A stretch of DNA of 34,992 nt from Fibrobacter sp. Its GTDB lineage: Bacteria; Krumholzibacteriota; Krumholzibacteriia; LZORAL124-64-63. Positions 1 to 7,028 of this stretch are shown here, piece by piece. Position 1 is the stretch's first letter; each line of letters starts with the position of its first letter. Made by a program: the position numbers and the translations under genes. The notes beneath the pieces were generated by a model that was not told the origin of the DNA, ran no database searches, and saw only the letters and a program-made list of their open reading frames with translations. The stretch is from assembly GCA_020718045.1 (NCBI GenBank), contig DYDD01000004.1, positions 765 through 35,756 of the forward strand, written 5' to 3'.

Positions 1-2
1 AG

Positions 3-533
3 GTGCAGCTCACGATCCAGAGCGTCGTGGTGCGGCGCTTCCCCGCCGAGATGCGGGTCGGCCTGCCGGCCGGGCATCCCGAGACCTGGCCCGCCACGGT
101 CTTCAAGCTCCACTCGGGCCTGCCGGAGTTCGAGCGCCCCGTGATCCGCCCGCCCGACAAGCCGGTCGTCGACACGCGGACCACCGGGCCGGCGGCGCCC
201 GCGGTGCCCGACACCGGCGCCTCGGCGAAGAAGTCCCCCGACGACCTGCTGGACGAGCGCAACCGCGCGCTGGCCGGCGTGCCCACGGTCTACGTCCTGC
301 ACTTCGATCCCGGGCTGGACCTCCTGGTGCGCGGCGAAGCCGAGGCCAAGGGGTTCTCCGGGCGGTGGAAGAAGGCCTGGGCCTCCCTGGCCGAGGGCGT
401 CCGGCGAGGCTATGCCAGGCTGACCGGCAAGCCGCGGACCCTGCACATCGTGCTGCAGATGGATCCCGAGGACGCCCGCCGGCTCGGCCTCGCGCTTTCG
501 CCCCAGACGCCGCTGCTGATCCGCGCCGGGTAG
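3..533 (+). CDS. Hypothetical protein, possibly truncated at the 5' end
   Basis: The frame can be read from a GTG at position 3 to a TAG at 531-533, giving 176 residues. Only two bases precede it, so the true start may lie outside the window and no ribosome binding site can be judged. I do not recognise the family. The first 40 residues and the last 50 look like folded segments. Between them, residues about 45-80 are rich in Pro, Ala, Thr and Asp and look like a disordered linker. Residues about 115-145 are basic (a GRWKKAW segment and an RRGYARLTGK segment). There is no signal peptide or membrane helix in the visible part. The downstream lipoprotein gene starts 34 bases after the stop, so the two may be co-transcribed. 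Confidence 0.5.
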   Translation: MQLTIQSVVVRRFPAEMRVGLPAGHPETWPATVFKLHSGLPEFERPVIRPPDKPVVDTRTTGPAAPAVPDTGASAKKSPDDLLDERNRALAGVPTVYVLHFDPGLDLLVRGEAEAKGFSGRWKKAWASLAEGVRRGYARLTGKPRTLHIVLQMDPEDARRLGLALSPQTPLLIRAG

Positions 534-567
534 CCCGCGCCCGGACACCCACCTTACGGGAGGTCCG

Positions 568-1470
568 ATGCCACACCTTCGCCGTCCGGCCGTCATGCTC
601 CCGCTTGCACTGCTGGCCTGCGGTTGCGCCCGCGAGGCCGGGCCCGGCCCGCGCGCCCGCGACGGCGCCGTCGCGGTGGAGTTGCTGACGGCCGAGAAGG
701 CCGCCGTTCCCGGCCGCATCCTGACCCTGGGCTGGCGCTTCCGGATCGACGAGGGCTGGCACCTGTACTGGCACGGCGCCAGCGACACGGGCGTGCCGCC
801 GAGCGTCGCGCTGACCCTGCCCGCGGGCTGGGAAGCCGGTCCGCTGCGCTGGCCCGCGCCCTCGCGCCACGTGTCTCCCGGCGACATCCTGGACCACGTC
901 TACGTCGGCGAGGTGGTGCTGCTGCAGACCGTGCGGGTGGCGGCCGACGCGCCGCTGGGCGGCCGCGCCGAGATCCGCGCGCGCCTGGACTGGCTCGCCT
1001 GCTCGCAGAACTGCGCGCCGGGGAGCGCGGAGCTGGTCCTGTCGCTGCACGTGGAGCGCCACGCCGCGCCGACGCCCGACGCGGACGCGATCACCCGGGT
1101 CTACCAGGGGCTGCCGCAGCCGCTGCCGGAGGGGCTCGCGACGGTCGTCCTGTCGGGAGCCGAACTGTCGGTGGCGGTTCCCGGCGCCGAGCGTCTGGAG
1201 TTCTACCCGCTGGATTCCGGCGGGTCCCTTCTGGTCGCACCTTTGGTCGCGCCCCTGGCCGACGCCGCCGCCGACGGCGGTACCCTGCGGTTGCGCCTGC
1301 GCGAGAGGGATGGGCACGTCGGGCCGGTCCGCGGTATCCTGTACGTCCGGAGCGGCGACGGTGCCGCCCGCAGCTACGAAATGAACGTCACGGCGGCCCC
1401 GGTCACCGGCGGCAAGCCGGCCGTAGCCGAGACCAAGCCGTACGGTTGCAGCGTGAAGTACGCCGACTGA
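568..1470 (+). CDS. Orphan DsbD N-terminal-like lipoprotein
   Basis: A 300-residue exported protein resembling the N-terminal immunoglobulin-like domain of the thiol:disulfide reductase DsbD (PF11412 type). Residues 8-20 form a hydrophobic signal with a lipobox; C18 (LLAC) is the most likely lipidated Cys, C20 the alternative. Domain hallmarks are GWHLYWHG near residue 63, LRWPAP near 93, and DWLACSQNC at 141-149, whose Cys pair C145/C149 matches the redox pair of the family. A further Cys, C294, lies in the C-terminal tail YGCSVKY, a tail style I associate with extracellular redoxins. The DsbD membrane and thioredoxin domains are absent, so this is a free-standing receiver of reductant or a chaperone-like relative. 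The ATG has a GGGAGG site 5 bases upstream. A DUF432 gene follows 15 bases downstream. Confidence 0.75.
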   Translation: MPHLRRPAVMLPLALLACGCAREAGPGPRARDGAVAVELLTAEKAAVPGRILTLGWRFRIDEGWHLYWHGASDTGVPPSVALTLPAGWEAGPLRWPAPSRHVSPGDILDHVYVGEVVLLQTVRVAADAPLGGRAEIRARLDWLACSQNCAPGSAELVLSLHVERHAAPTPDADAITRVYQGLPQPLPEGLATVVLSGAELSVAVPGAERLEFYPLDSGGSLLVAPLVAPLADAAADGGTLRLRLRERDGHVGPVRGILYVRSGDGAARSYEMNVTAAPVTGGKPAVAETKPYGCSVKYAD

Positions 1471-1485
1471 GCCGAAAGGAATGCC

Positions 1486-2313
1486 GTGAGCGGGGAGACG
1501 GACGGCCGCCGGGGCTGGTGGGGGACGTACGACGTGCCGTCGGGCGGCGGCCTCGTGTGGTCGATCGCCACGCGCCGCACCTGGGTGCGCCGCGCGCCCT
1601 GCGAGTGGCAGATCGCAACGCTCGTCACTCCGCAGGACGGTCCCGACGGCCCCGCCGGCGAGGCGTCGCCGCGCCGGCTCGAGACGGCGGAAGCTCCCGA
1701 CCCCGCCGCCGAGCTGCGCCGGTTCGGCTTCCGCGAATCGCCGGGTACCCTGCGGATCCACCCGGCGCTGGCCGACCGCCCCCTGGTGGTGGATGCCCGC
1801 ACGCCGTTCGCCCTGACCCCGGGCGAGGAGCTCACCCTGTACGTGGGCCAGCCGGTCTGGGCCAGGTTCCTGGTGGGCCCGCCCGAGGTCAGCCTGCTCG
1901 AGTTCCCCATCGTGCGGCCCCACGACACCTGGTTCGGCGCCAACACCCGCGCGGGCGATCTCTGTTACTCTGAAAAGATCGGCGCGCGCATGGACCTGGC
2001 CAACCTGGCGATCCGGCCGCACCGCGCGATCTCGGTCGTGCACATCCAGAACCGGGCCTCGACGCAGCTCGCCCTCGAGAAGCTCGAACTGCCGGCGCCG
2101 AACATGTCCCTGTTCGCCGACGGGCAGGGGCGGCTGTGGACCGAGGCGGTCACGATCGAGCGGCGCGAGGACGGCGAGGAGGCGGCGATCCGCCTCGACC
2201 GCGGCGCGCCGCCCCAGGCCTTGTCGCCGCGCATCGTGGGCGGGCCCCGCGCGGCGCTGGCCCGCGGCGGCCTCGGGCGGGTCTTCGGCGGCGTCTTCGG
2301 CGGGGGGTGGTGA
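1486..2313 (+). CDS. DUF432 family protein
   Basis: A 275-residue protein matching the DUF432 family as I remember it: an N-terminal GWWGTYDVPSG stretch, an R-x-x-x-E-W segment near residues 35-43, and a C-terminal block with LCYSEKIGARMDLAN, an IRPHRAISVV segment and RLWTEAVTIERREDG. No function is established for this family. There is no signal peptide or clear membrane helix, so a cytoplasmic location is likely. The GTG start is preceded by GAAAGG at proper spacing. The C-terminal 20 residues are Gly/Arg-rich. The stop overlaps the GTG of the mechanosensitive channel gene (GTGA), which implies translational coupling. DUF432 genes beside mscS occur in other bacteria in my recollection, so the protein may be an accessory or regulator of the channel. 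That role is inference. Confidence 0.7.
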   Translation: MSGETDGRRGWWGTYDVPSGGGLVWSIATRRTWVRRAPCEWQIATLVTPQDGPDGPAGEASPRRLETAEAPDPAAELRRFGFRESPGTLRIHPALADRPLVVDARTPFALTPGEELTLYVGQPVWARFLVGPPEVSLLEFPIVRPHDTWFGANTRAGDLCYSEKIGARMDLANLAIRPHRAISVVHIQNRASTQLALEKLELPAPNMSLFADGQGRLWTEAVTIERREDGEEAAIRLDRGAPPQALSPRIVGGPRAALARGGLGRVFGGVFGGGW

Positions 2314-3173
2314 CCGTGCCGGCGGAATGGAGCCTCGGACTGGAGAAGCTGTTCACGGCCGTGAGCCTGACGGCCGTGCTGCGCACCGTCGTGGTGCTGG
2401 TGGTCGGGCTGGGCCTGGCGCGGCTGCTGAGCGTCGCGGCCGAGAACATCATCGGCCGCCGCACGAGCCCCCAGGGTGCGATGCTGCTGCGCCGCGCCAT
2501 CAACTACGTGTTGGTCTCGCTGGTGATCCTCGGGGCGCTCAACAGCCTGGGCATCGAGCTGGGCTTCCTGCTCGGCGCCGCCGGCGTGCTGACCGTCGCG
2601 CTGGGCTTCGCCTCGCAGACCTCCGCGTCGAACCTGATCAGCGGCCTGTTCCTGGTCGTGGAGCGCCCCTTCGTGGTGGGCGACGTGATCACCGTCGACG
2701 ATGTGACCGGCGAGGTGCTGACCATCGACATGCTGTCGACCAAGCTGAGGACCTTCGACAACCTCTACGTGCGGATGCCCAACGAGACGATCATCAAGTC
2801 GCGGGTCACCAACCTGACGCACTTCCCGATCCGCCGCATCGACCTGCGCCTGGGCGTGTCGTACCGCGAAGACCTCGCCCGCGTGCGCAAGGTGCTGGAC
2901 GCCGTGGCCGCGGCCAACCCGCTCTGCCTCGACGACCCGCAGCCGCTGTTCCTCGTGCAGGGCTTCGGCGACTCCGCCCAGCAGTTCCAGTACTCGGTGT
3001 GGGCGACGCGCGACAACTACCTGGAGCTGCGCAACTCGATCCAGATGCAGATCAAGGCGGCCTTCGACCGCGAGGGCATCGAGATCCCGTTCCCGCACCG
3101 CACGCTGCGCCTCGAGGGCGCGACGCTGCCGGTGCACGTGATCGAGGACGGTCGCGACGGCGGCGACTCGTGA
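2310..3173 (+). CDS. mscS: Small-conductance mechanosensitive channel (MscS family)
   Basis: A 287-residue inner membrane channel that would release solutes on hypoosmotic shock. There are hydrophobic helices at about residues 18-40 and 62-80. A pore helix runs from about 85 to 118 with the small-residue pattern typical of MscS TM3 (LLGAAGVLTVALGFASQ, then ASNLISG). The highly conserved ERPFVVGD follows at 118-125, with the beta domain ITVDD..GEV after it and R(M)PN at about 155. Its length matches the simple three-helix form of the family. I chose the GTG at 2310, which overlaps the stop of the DUF432 gene (GTGA). A GTG at 2316 is an alternative. The stop in turn overlaps the GTG of the next gene, so three genes are translationally linked. 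Confidence 0.9.
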   Translation: MTVPAEWSLGLEKLFTAVSLTAVLRTVVVLVVGLGLARLLSVAAENIIGRRTSPQGAMLLRRAINYVLVSLVILGALNSLGIELGFLLGAAGVLTVALGFASQTSASNLISGLFLVVERPFVVGDVITVDDVTGEVLTIDMLSTKLRTFDNLYVRMPNETIIKSRVTNLTHFPIRRIDLRLGVSYREDLARVRKVLDAVAAANPLCLDDPQPLFLVQGFGDSAQQFQYSVWATRDNYLELRNSIQMQIKAAFDREGIEIPFPHRTLRLEGATLPVHVIEDGRDGGDS

Positions 3174-4864
3174 GCGACGCCGGCGGGAGATCGCGGGGGA
3201 TCGCGCTGCCGCTGGCGCTGGGGCTCGTGACAATCGGCCTCGGGCTGCCCGCCATGCGGATCTTCTTCAGTCTCGACGACCATCTCTTCCTGGAAAGAGC
3301 CGCCGGACTCGTACCATGGGACGAAGGATTCCGGCGCCTGCTGTCCGTCCGGGCCTTCTTCATCGCAGCCTGGCGCCTCTTCGGAGACAACGCGGTCGGT
3401 TACCACCTGACGATCATGTCGATCCACGCCCTGAACGGTTGGCTGGTGACCCGCGTCGCGCGGCGGCTGGGCCTCGGCGACGCCGCGGCCGCCGCCGCCG
3501 GCCTCGCCTTCGTCGCCGCACCGGCCGCGTTCACCGTCCTGCATTGGATCAGCTGCGTCCAGGAGGCGCTGCTGGCCTGCGGGGCTCTTCTCGCGACGCT
3601 GCTGGTGCTGGAGGGACGGGTTCCCGTCGCCTTCGGCGCTTTCGCGCTCACGCTGCTCTGCAAGGAGTCCGGCGCGTTGCTGCTCCCCGCGCTGGCCCTG
3701 GTCCTGCCGATGCCCCCTCGGCGGCGCCTGCTGCTCGGCGCGGGCGGCGCGGCCCTGGCGACCGCTTTGCTCGTCGTGATGGGGACGTTCGCGCCCCGCC
3801 CCGCAGGCAGCCCCTACGAGACGGCGTTCGGCCTGAACCTCGTCGCGAACCTGTTCACCTACCTTGCCTGGCTGGGACGTCCCTGGGATTGGTTTCCCGA
3901 CCGGGCCGCCGTCCCCGCGCCGCAGATCTGGGCCTGGGGGCTGGTGCCGGTCGCGGCGTCGATCGCGGCCGTATGGGGCAGCCCGACCCGCCGGCGGGTC
4001 CTGCTGCGGGGCGCCCTGGTGTTCCTGGCCTTGCTCTCCCCGGTTCTTCCCCTGGTCCGTCACAGCTATTCCTATTATCTCTACCTGCCCCTGGTGCCGG
4101 TCTGGATCCTGGCGGCGGCCGCTTTGGGCCGGGCGTCCGGACGGCTCCGTCGCGCGGTGTGGGCCCTGCCGATCTTCATGATCCTGCTGTCCGGGTGGCA
4201 AGGTCACCAGCGACGTACGGGAACGATCGCGGAAGGCGTGCTCGCCGATCCCGTGCTGCGCTATGCGGCGTCGGCCCGGGGCATGGTGGAGGACCTGCGC
4301 GCCGCGGGGGCGGCGGGCGACCTGCTCATCGTCGGGCCGCCGGCGTCCGGAGCGGTCGATCTGATCGACGAAGACGAGATCGAGGGCGACGTTCAGAGGG
4401 AGGTCTTCCTGCTGGCGGGTCGGGCGCTCGATGACGGCCGCAGCGTGCCCGTATTCCTGCCGCGGGTGACTTCGGCCGCCCTGGTCGTCGACATCGGCGA
4501 CGACACGGTCTGGCGGGACCGCAAGTTGTACCTGACACGAGGCGAGGGTCGCCTGCACTATCTCGGCGACGGAGCGGACGGGCGGCGGAAGCTGGCCGCC
4601 TACTTCTACCGCACCCGGGACTATCCACGTGCGCGGCGGGAAATCCTCGCGTTGATGGTCCGGGCGCCGAACGATCCTCAACTGATCGGTGAACTTGGTG
4701 CGATCGCCCTGGCCCAGGGGCTGGCTGCGGAGGCGGACAGCATCTTGTCGCGGCTCGACGAACTCGTCCGCCGCGAGGCTGTTCCCGGCGGCGCGGCGGC
4801 TTCCAGGAACGACTTGGCGCGGTGGATCCAAGAGGATCGCAGCCGCCTGTCCGGAGTGCATTGA
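3170..4864 (+). CDS. Polytopic membrane protein, GT-C-like glycosyltransferase
   Basis: A 564-residue protein with about 10-11 hydrophobic segments in the first 340 residues, followed by a soluble C-terminal part of about 220 residues. The first loop after TM1 contains an acidic pair, D36-D37 (FFSLDDHLF), where GT-C enzymes carry their catalytic Asp. Later loops contain HWISC and a Tyr-rich RHSYSYYLYLP segment before a late helix, also seen in this fold. This suggests transfer of a sugar from a polyprenyl-phosphate donor on the periplasmic face. The C-terminal part contains at least one TPR-like helix pair (AAYFYRTRDYPRARREIL, about residues 480-500). The GTG start overlaps the mscS stop by GTGA. 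The sugar and acceptor are unknown, and a non-enzymatic membrane protein cannot be excluded. Confidence 0.6.
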   Translation: MSDAGGRSRGIALPLALGLVTIGLGLPAMRIFFSLDDHLFLERAAGLVPWDEGFRRLLSVRAFFIAAWRLFGDNAVGYHLTIMSIHALNGWLVTRVARRLGLGDAAAAAAGLAFVAAPAAFTVLHWISCVQEALLACGALLATLLVLEGRVPVAFGAFALTLLCKESGALLLPALALVLPMPPRRRLLLGAGGAALATALLVVMGTFAPRPAGSPYETAFGLNLVANLFTYLAWLGRPWDWFPDRAAVPAPQIWAWGLVPVAASIAAVWGSPTRRRVLLRGALVFLALLSPVLPLVRHSYSYYLYLPLVPVWILAAAALGRASGRLRRAVWALPIFMILLSGWQGHQRRTGTIAEGVLADPVLRYAASARGMVEDLRAAGAAGDLLIVGPPASGAVDLIDEDEIEGDVQREVFLLAGRALDDGRSVPVFLPRVTSAALVVDIGDDTVWRDRKLYLTRGEGRLHYLGDGADGRRKLAAYFYRTRDYPRARREILALMVRAPNDPQLIGELGAIALAQGLAAEADSILSRLDELVRREAVPGGAAASRNDLARWIQEDRSRLSGVH

Positions 4865-4948
4865 CCGGTCGGCGGGGTTTCGAGGATCATCAGGGACCGC
4901 CGAGCGGGCGGCGGCGCGTCTCCGTCGTGCGTTGCATTGGGAGGCAGC

Positions 4949-5608
4949 ATGGGCTTCGTCAAGATCAGGACCCGGTTGGGATTACTCATCCTCACGTTGC
5001 TGGCGTCGTCGGCTCCGTCGGCCGTCGCGGGCGGCCACGGCCCCGAGGTGCTGCTGGAGGCGGGAGCGGTGGCGCCCCTCGGTGATCTCGGCGACGATTA
5101 CGAGGAACCGCTCGGCTTCGGCGCCGGTCTCGGGTACCAGGTCGGCTTCCGCTTCAGCCTGCCGGTCGCGTCGCGCTGGTCCGTCGCCCCCTGCTTCCAC
5201 TACGTGAAGCCGCGATCCCGAACCGGGACCGACGCGACGCTCGGCGAGATCGAGACGGCCACCTCGATGTACCGCTACGGCATCGACGCGCGGTACGCCC
5301 TGCCGTCGCGCCCGGGCGCGGTGCGCCTGTTCCTGACCGGCGGCCTCGCCGTGGTGCGCGACCGGCTGCGCGAACGGGACGGCGAGGGCCAGTTCTTCGC
5401 CGAGAGCTGCAACGCCGTCGCCGTGGCCGCCGGCGTCGGCTTGCGCCTGGACCTGCTGGAGGTCACGTTCCAGTACGAGGCGAACCGGTTCACCACGAAC
5501 CGCTTCTGGTCGCCGCGGGACACCGGGTACGACTGGGACACGATCTCGATACGGGTGGGCGTCGCGCTGCCGCGGTCGTTCGGGGTTCCCATCCAGCGCG
5601 CCCAGTAG
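4949..5608 (+). CDS. Small outer membrane beta-barrel protein
   Basis: A 219-residue exported protein. Residues 1-28 form a signal peptide (basic start, hydrophobic core LGLLILTLLAS, cleavage near SAVAGG). The mature part alternates Gly/aromatic beta strands in the way of the OmpA-like or OmpW-like eight-strand barrels: AGLGYQVGFRFSLP, a PCFHYVKP strand, MYRYGIDARYAL, RLFLTGGLAVV, VTFQYEANRF and a final ISIRVGVALP strand. The ATG at 4949 was preferred over a TTG at 4937 because GGGAGG lies 5 bases before the ATG. It starts 84 bases after the glycosyltransferase and could share its transcript. It ends just before a strong hairpin. Its function beyond being a barrel cannot be told from the sequence. 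Confidence 0.7.
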   Translation: MGFVKIRTRLGLLILTLLASSAPSAVAGGHGPEVLLEAGAVAPLGDLGDDYEEPLGFGAGLGYQVGFRFSLPVASRWSVAPCFHYVKPRSRTGTDATLGEIETATSMYRYGIDARYALPSRPGAVRLFLTGGLAVVRDRLRERDGEGQFFAESCNAVAVAAGVGLRLDLLEVTFQYEANRFTTNRFWSPRDTGYDWDTISIRVGVALPRSFGVPIQRAQ

Positions 5609-5633
5609 CCGGACCGCTGCGGGACGACATGCG

Positions 5634-5661
5634 GAAGGCGCCGCCCAATGGCGGCGCCTTC
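5634..5661. terminator. Bidirectional intrinsic terminator between convergent genes
   Basis: A perfect 12-bp stem (5634-5645 with 5650-5661) closed by a CAAT loop lies between two convergent genes that stop at 5608 (plus) and 5688 (minus). The T tract on either side is short, so it is a hairpin-dominated terminator. Confidence 0.7.
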
Positions 5662-5687
5662 GCTGTCCCTGCTGACCGGGGTGGCCC

Positions 5688-6047
5688 CTAGAAGACCGCG
5701 ATGGGCCGGCCCGGCTGGCCGGGCGCGCCGAGGGTCGGCGTGTACGGCTCGGAGGAGACGGACCAGGGCCCCTGGCGGCTGAGGGCGTCGACGCCCGCCA
5801 CGCGGACGCTGTGCTCCACGTCGTAGGCGGCCGTCAGGATGTACGTCGTCGCCTGCAGGTTGTCGCTGACCGTGGTCCAGGCGGCGCCGTCGGCGGAATG
5901 CTGCACCACGTAGTGGTGCACCACGGAACCGGTGGTCGGGGCGGTCCAGGTGTAGGTCACGCTTTCCTGGGCGAGGGCCGTGCCGGCGACGAGGAGACCC
6001 GAGGCGATCAGCACGGCCAGGAGGAGTACGCGTTGTCCTTGCTTCAT
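5688..6047 (-). CDS. Secreted single fibronectin type III domain protein
   Basis: A 119-residue protein with a signal peptide (residues 1-27, MKQGQ then LLLAVLIASGLLVAG, cleavage after ALA) followed by one fibronectin type III-like domain of about 80 residues. Hallmarks are YTWTAP, a VVHHYVVQHSADG strand with the central aromatic, WTTVSDNL, and a VRVAGVDALSRQGPWSVSS segment ending in the typical G-x-W-S-x-S-x-x. A short proline-rich tail (GAPGQPGRPIAVF) ends the protein. An in-frame upstream ATG exists, but the start at 6047 is the one preceded by GGAG at good spacing and by a proper signal peptide. Such domains bind protein or carbohydrate surfaces, but no partner is visible here. It stands alone as a transcription unit. 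Confidence 0.65.
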   Translation of the reverse strand: MKQGQRVLLLAVLIASGLLVAGTALAQESVTYTWTAPTTGSVVHHYVVQHSADGAAWTTVSDNLQATTYILTAAYDVEHSVRVAGVDALSRQGPWSVSSEPYTPTLGAPGQPGRPIAVF

Positions 6048-6454
6048 CTTGATCTCCGCCTCTTGATCGATGGGCCCGGGGGCCCGGTGCGCCGCCCGCG
6101 TGGGCGGTCTGGGTTGCGATTCCGGGGGGTCGATTGCAAGGTCGGTGCCAGTTCGGCCGGCAGGGCCGGACACGACAGACCGGCGGTGACGGCGCGCTCC
6201 CATTGCCCCGGTGGCCTTCATCCTGCGCGCTGTCCGGGGAACAGGTCGCGGGATTTCGGGTCGCGGGCGGCCGGTGACGGGATCCCGTCTCTTCCGCGCA
6301 TATTGCGAAAGGGTTGCCCGCGCTCCTTATTATCGCTCACAATGCGAACCGGCGGCGGCGGCGGGGACCGGGCGAAACCGGAGCCGCGGCATGGCGGTTC
6401 GACTTCGACCTGAATGTCGGGTAACGGGACGCCCGGTGCAAAGGAGAATCTGCG
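6048..6454. promoter_or_regulatory. 407-bp divergent intergenic region
   Basis: This gap separates a minus-strand FnIII gene from a plus-strand HD-like gene and should hold both promoters. On the minus-strand leader there is a GC hairpin (6092-6097 with 6102-6107) and a GGGCCC-rich inverted run at 6072-6085. On the plus strand the only AT-rich patch is 6300-6345. TTGCGA at 6303 and TATTAT at 6328 could form a weak promoter with a 19-bp spacer. I see no riboswitch or tRNA here. Confidence 0.3.
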
Positions 6455-6997
6455 ATGAATCCGCAAGTGCTTGCGCTGTGGCCGGAACTGGAATGGATCC
6501 GCGACGTGGAACTGCGCGAGCAGACCGCCCGGACCTGGGAAGCGGCCCTTCAGGAGAGCCCGCTGGAGGCCGCCGACCTCGAGCGCATCCCCTTCACCTT
6601 GCTGGTTCCGGGGCTGAAGGTCAGCTTCATGGCGCACAAGCGGTGCGTGGTCCACGTGGCCCGCGACGCGGCGTTGAAAATGAATGAATTCTTCGGCGAC
6701 GAGCTGCGCTGCGACGTCGACACGGTCATCGCCGGCGCCATCCTCGCCGACGTGGGCAAGCTGCTCGAGTACACCAGGAACGCCGACGGGACGACGGGCA
6801 CCAGCGACTGCGGCAAGTACCTGCGCCACCCGTTCACCGGCGTGGCTCTGGCGAGGAAGTGCGGCGTGCCGGATCGGGTCTGCCACATCATCGCGGCGCA
6901 CGCAGGCGAGGGGGACCTGGTCAAGCGGACGGTGGAGGCGTACGTCGTCCACCATGCAGACTTCATGACCTTCCTGCCGTTCAAGCACAAGTTCTAG
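6455..6997 (+). CDS. HD-domain-like protein with a substituted HD dyad
   Basis: A 180-residue cytoplasmic protein with the overall layout of an HD-superfamily phosphohydrolase. It has a first His (H61 or H67 in FMAHKRCVVHVA), the central GAILADVGKLLEY segment (residues 94-106), H125 (LRHP), H144 and H149 (IIAAHA), and a final VVHHADF at 165-170. In active members the centre reads HDxGK. Here the His is Ala98 and only D99 remains, so one metal ligand is missing. It may be an inactive binding protein or use another His. The ATG has AAAGGAG 8 bases upstream. The sulfatase-like gene starts 31 bases downstream, so the two may be one operon. The substrate is unknown; nucleotide or cyclic-nucleotide binding is the family expectation only. 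Confidence 0.6.
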   Translation: MNPQVLALWPELEWIRDVELREQTARTWEAALQESPLEAADLERIPFTLLVPGLKVSFMAHKRCVVHVARDAALKMNEFFGDELRCDVDTVIAGAILADVGKLLEYTRNADGTTGTSDCGKYLRHPFTGVALARKCGVPDRVCHIIAAHAGEGDLVKRTVEAYVVHHADFMTFLPFKHKF

Positions 6998-7028
6998 CAG
7001 CGCGCGGAACGTCCGCCGAAGGAGCCAC

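Noticed and set aside
103-2043. Long minus-strand open frame opposite the DsbD-N and DUF432 genes
   Set aside because: High GC leaves antisense frames open; the protein is Arg/Gly/Ala-rich with no domain and the plus-strand genes have clear homology and ribosome binding sites. Other long antisense frames, for example 3017-4861 and 7074-8477 on the minus strand, were rejected for the same reason.
6318-6346. Minus-strand sequence resembling the lac operator (TTGTGAGCGATAAT)
   Set aside because: One base is missing relative to the operator, there is no LacI-type gene or sugar locus in the window, and symmetry is poor. Chance is the simplest explanation.
6360-6454. Possible c-di-GMP-I riboswitch in the leader of the HD-like gene
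   Set aside because: Short pieces such as GGGACGC are present, but the conserved core and paired helices of the GEMM fold could not be assembled.
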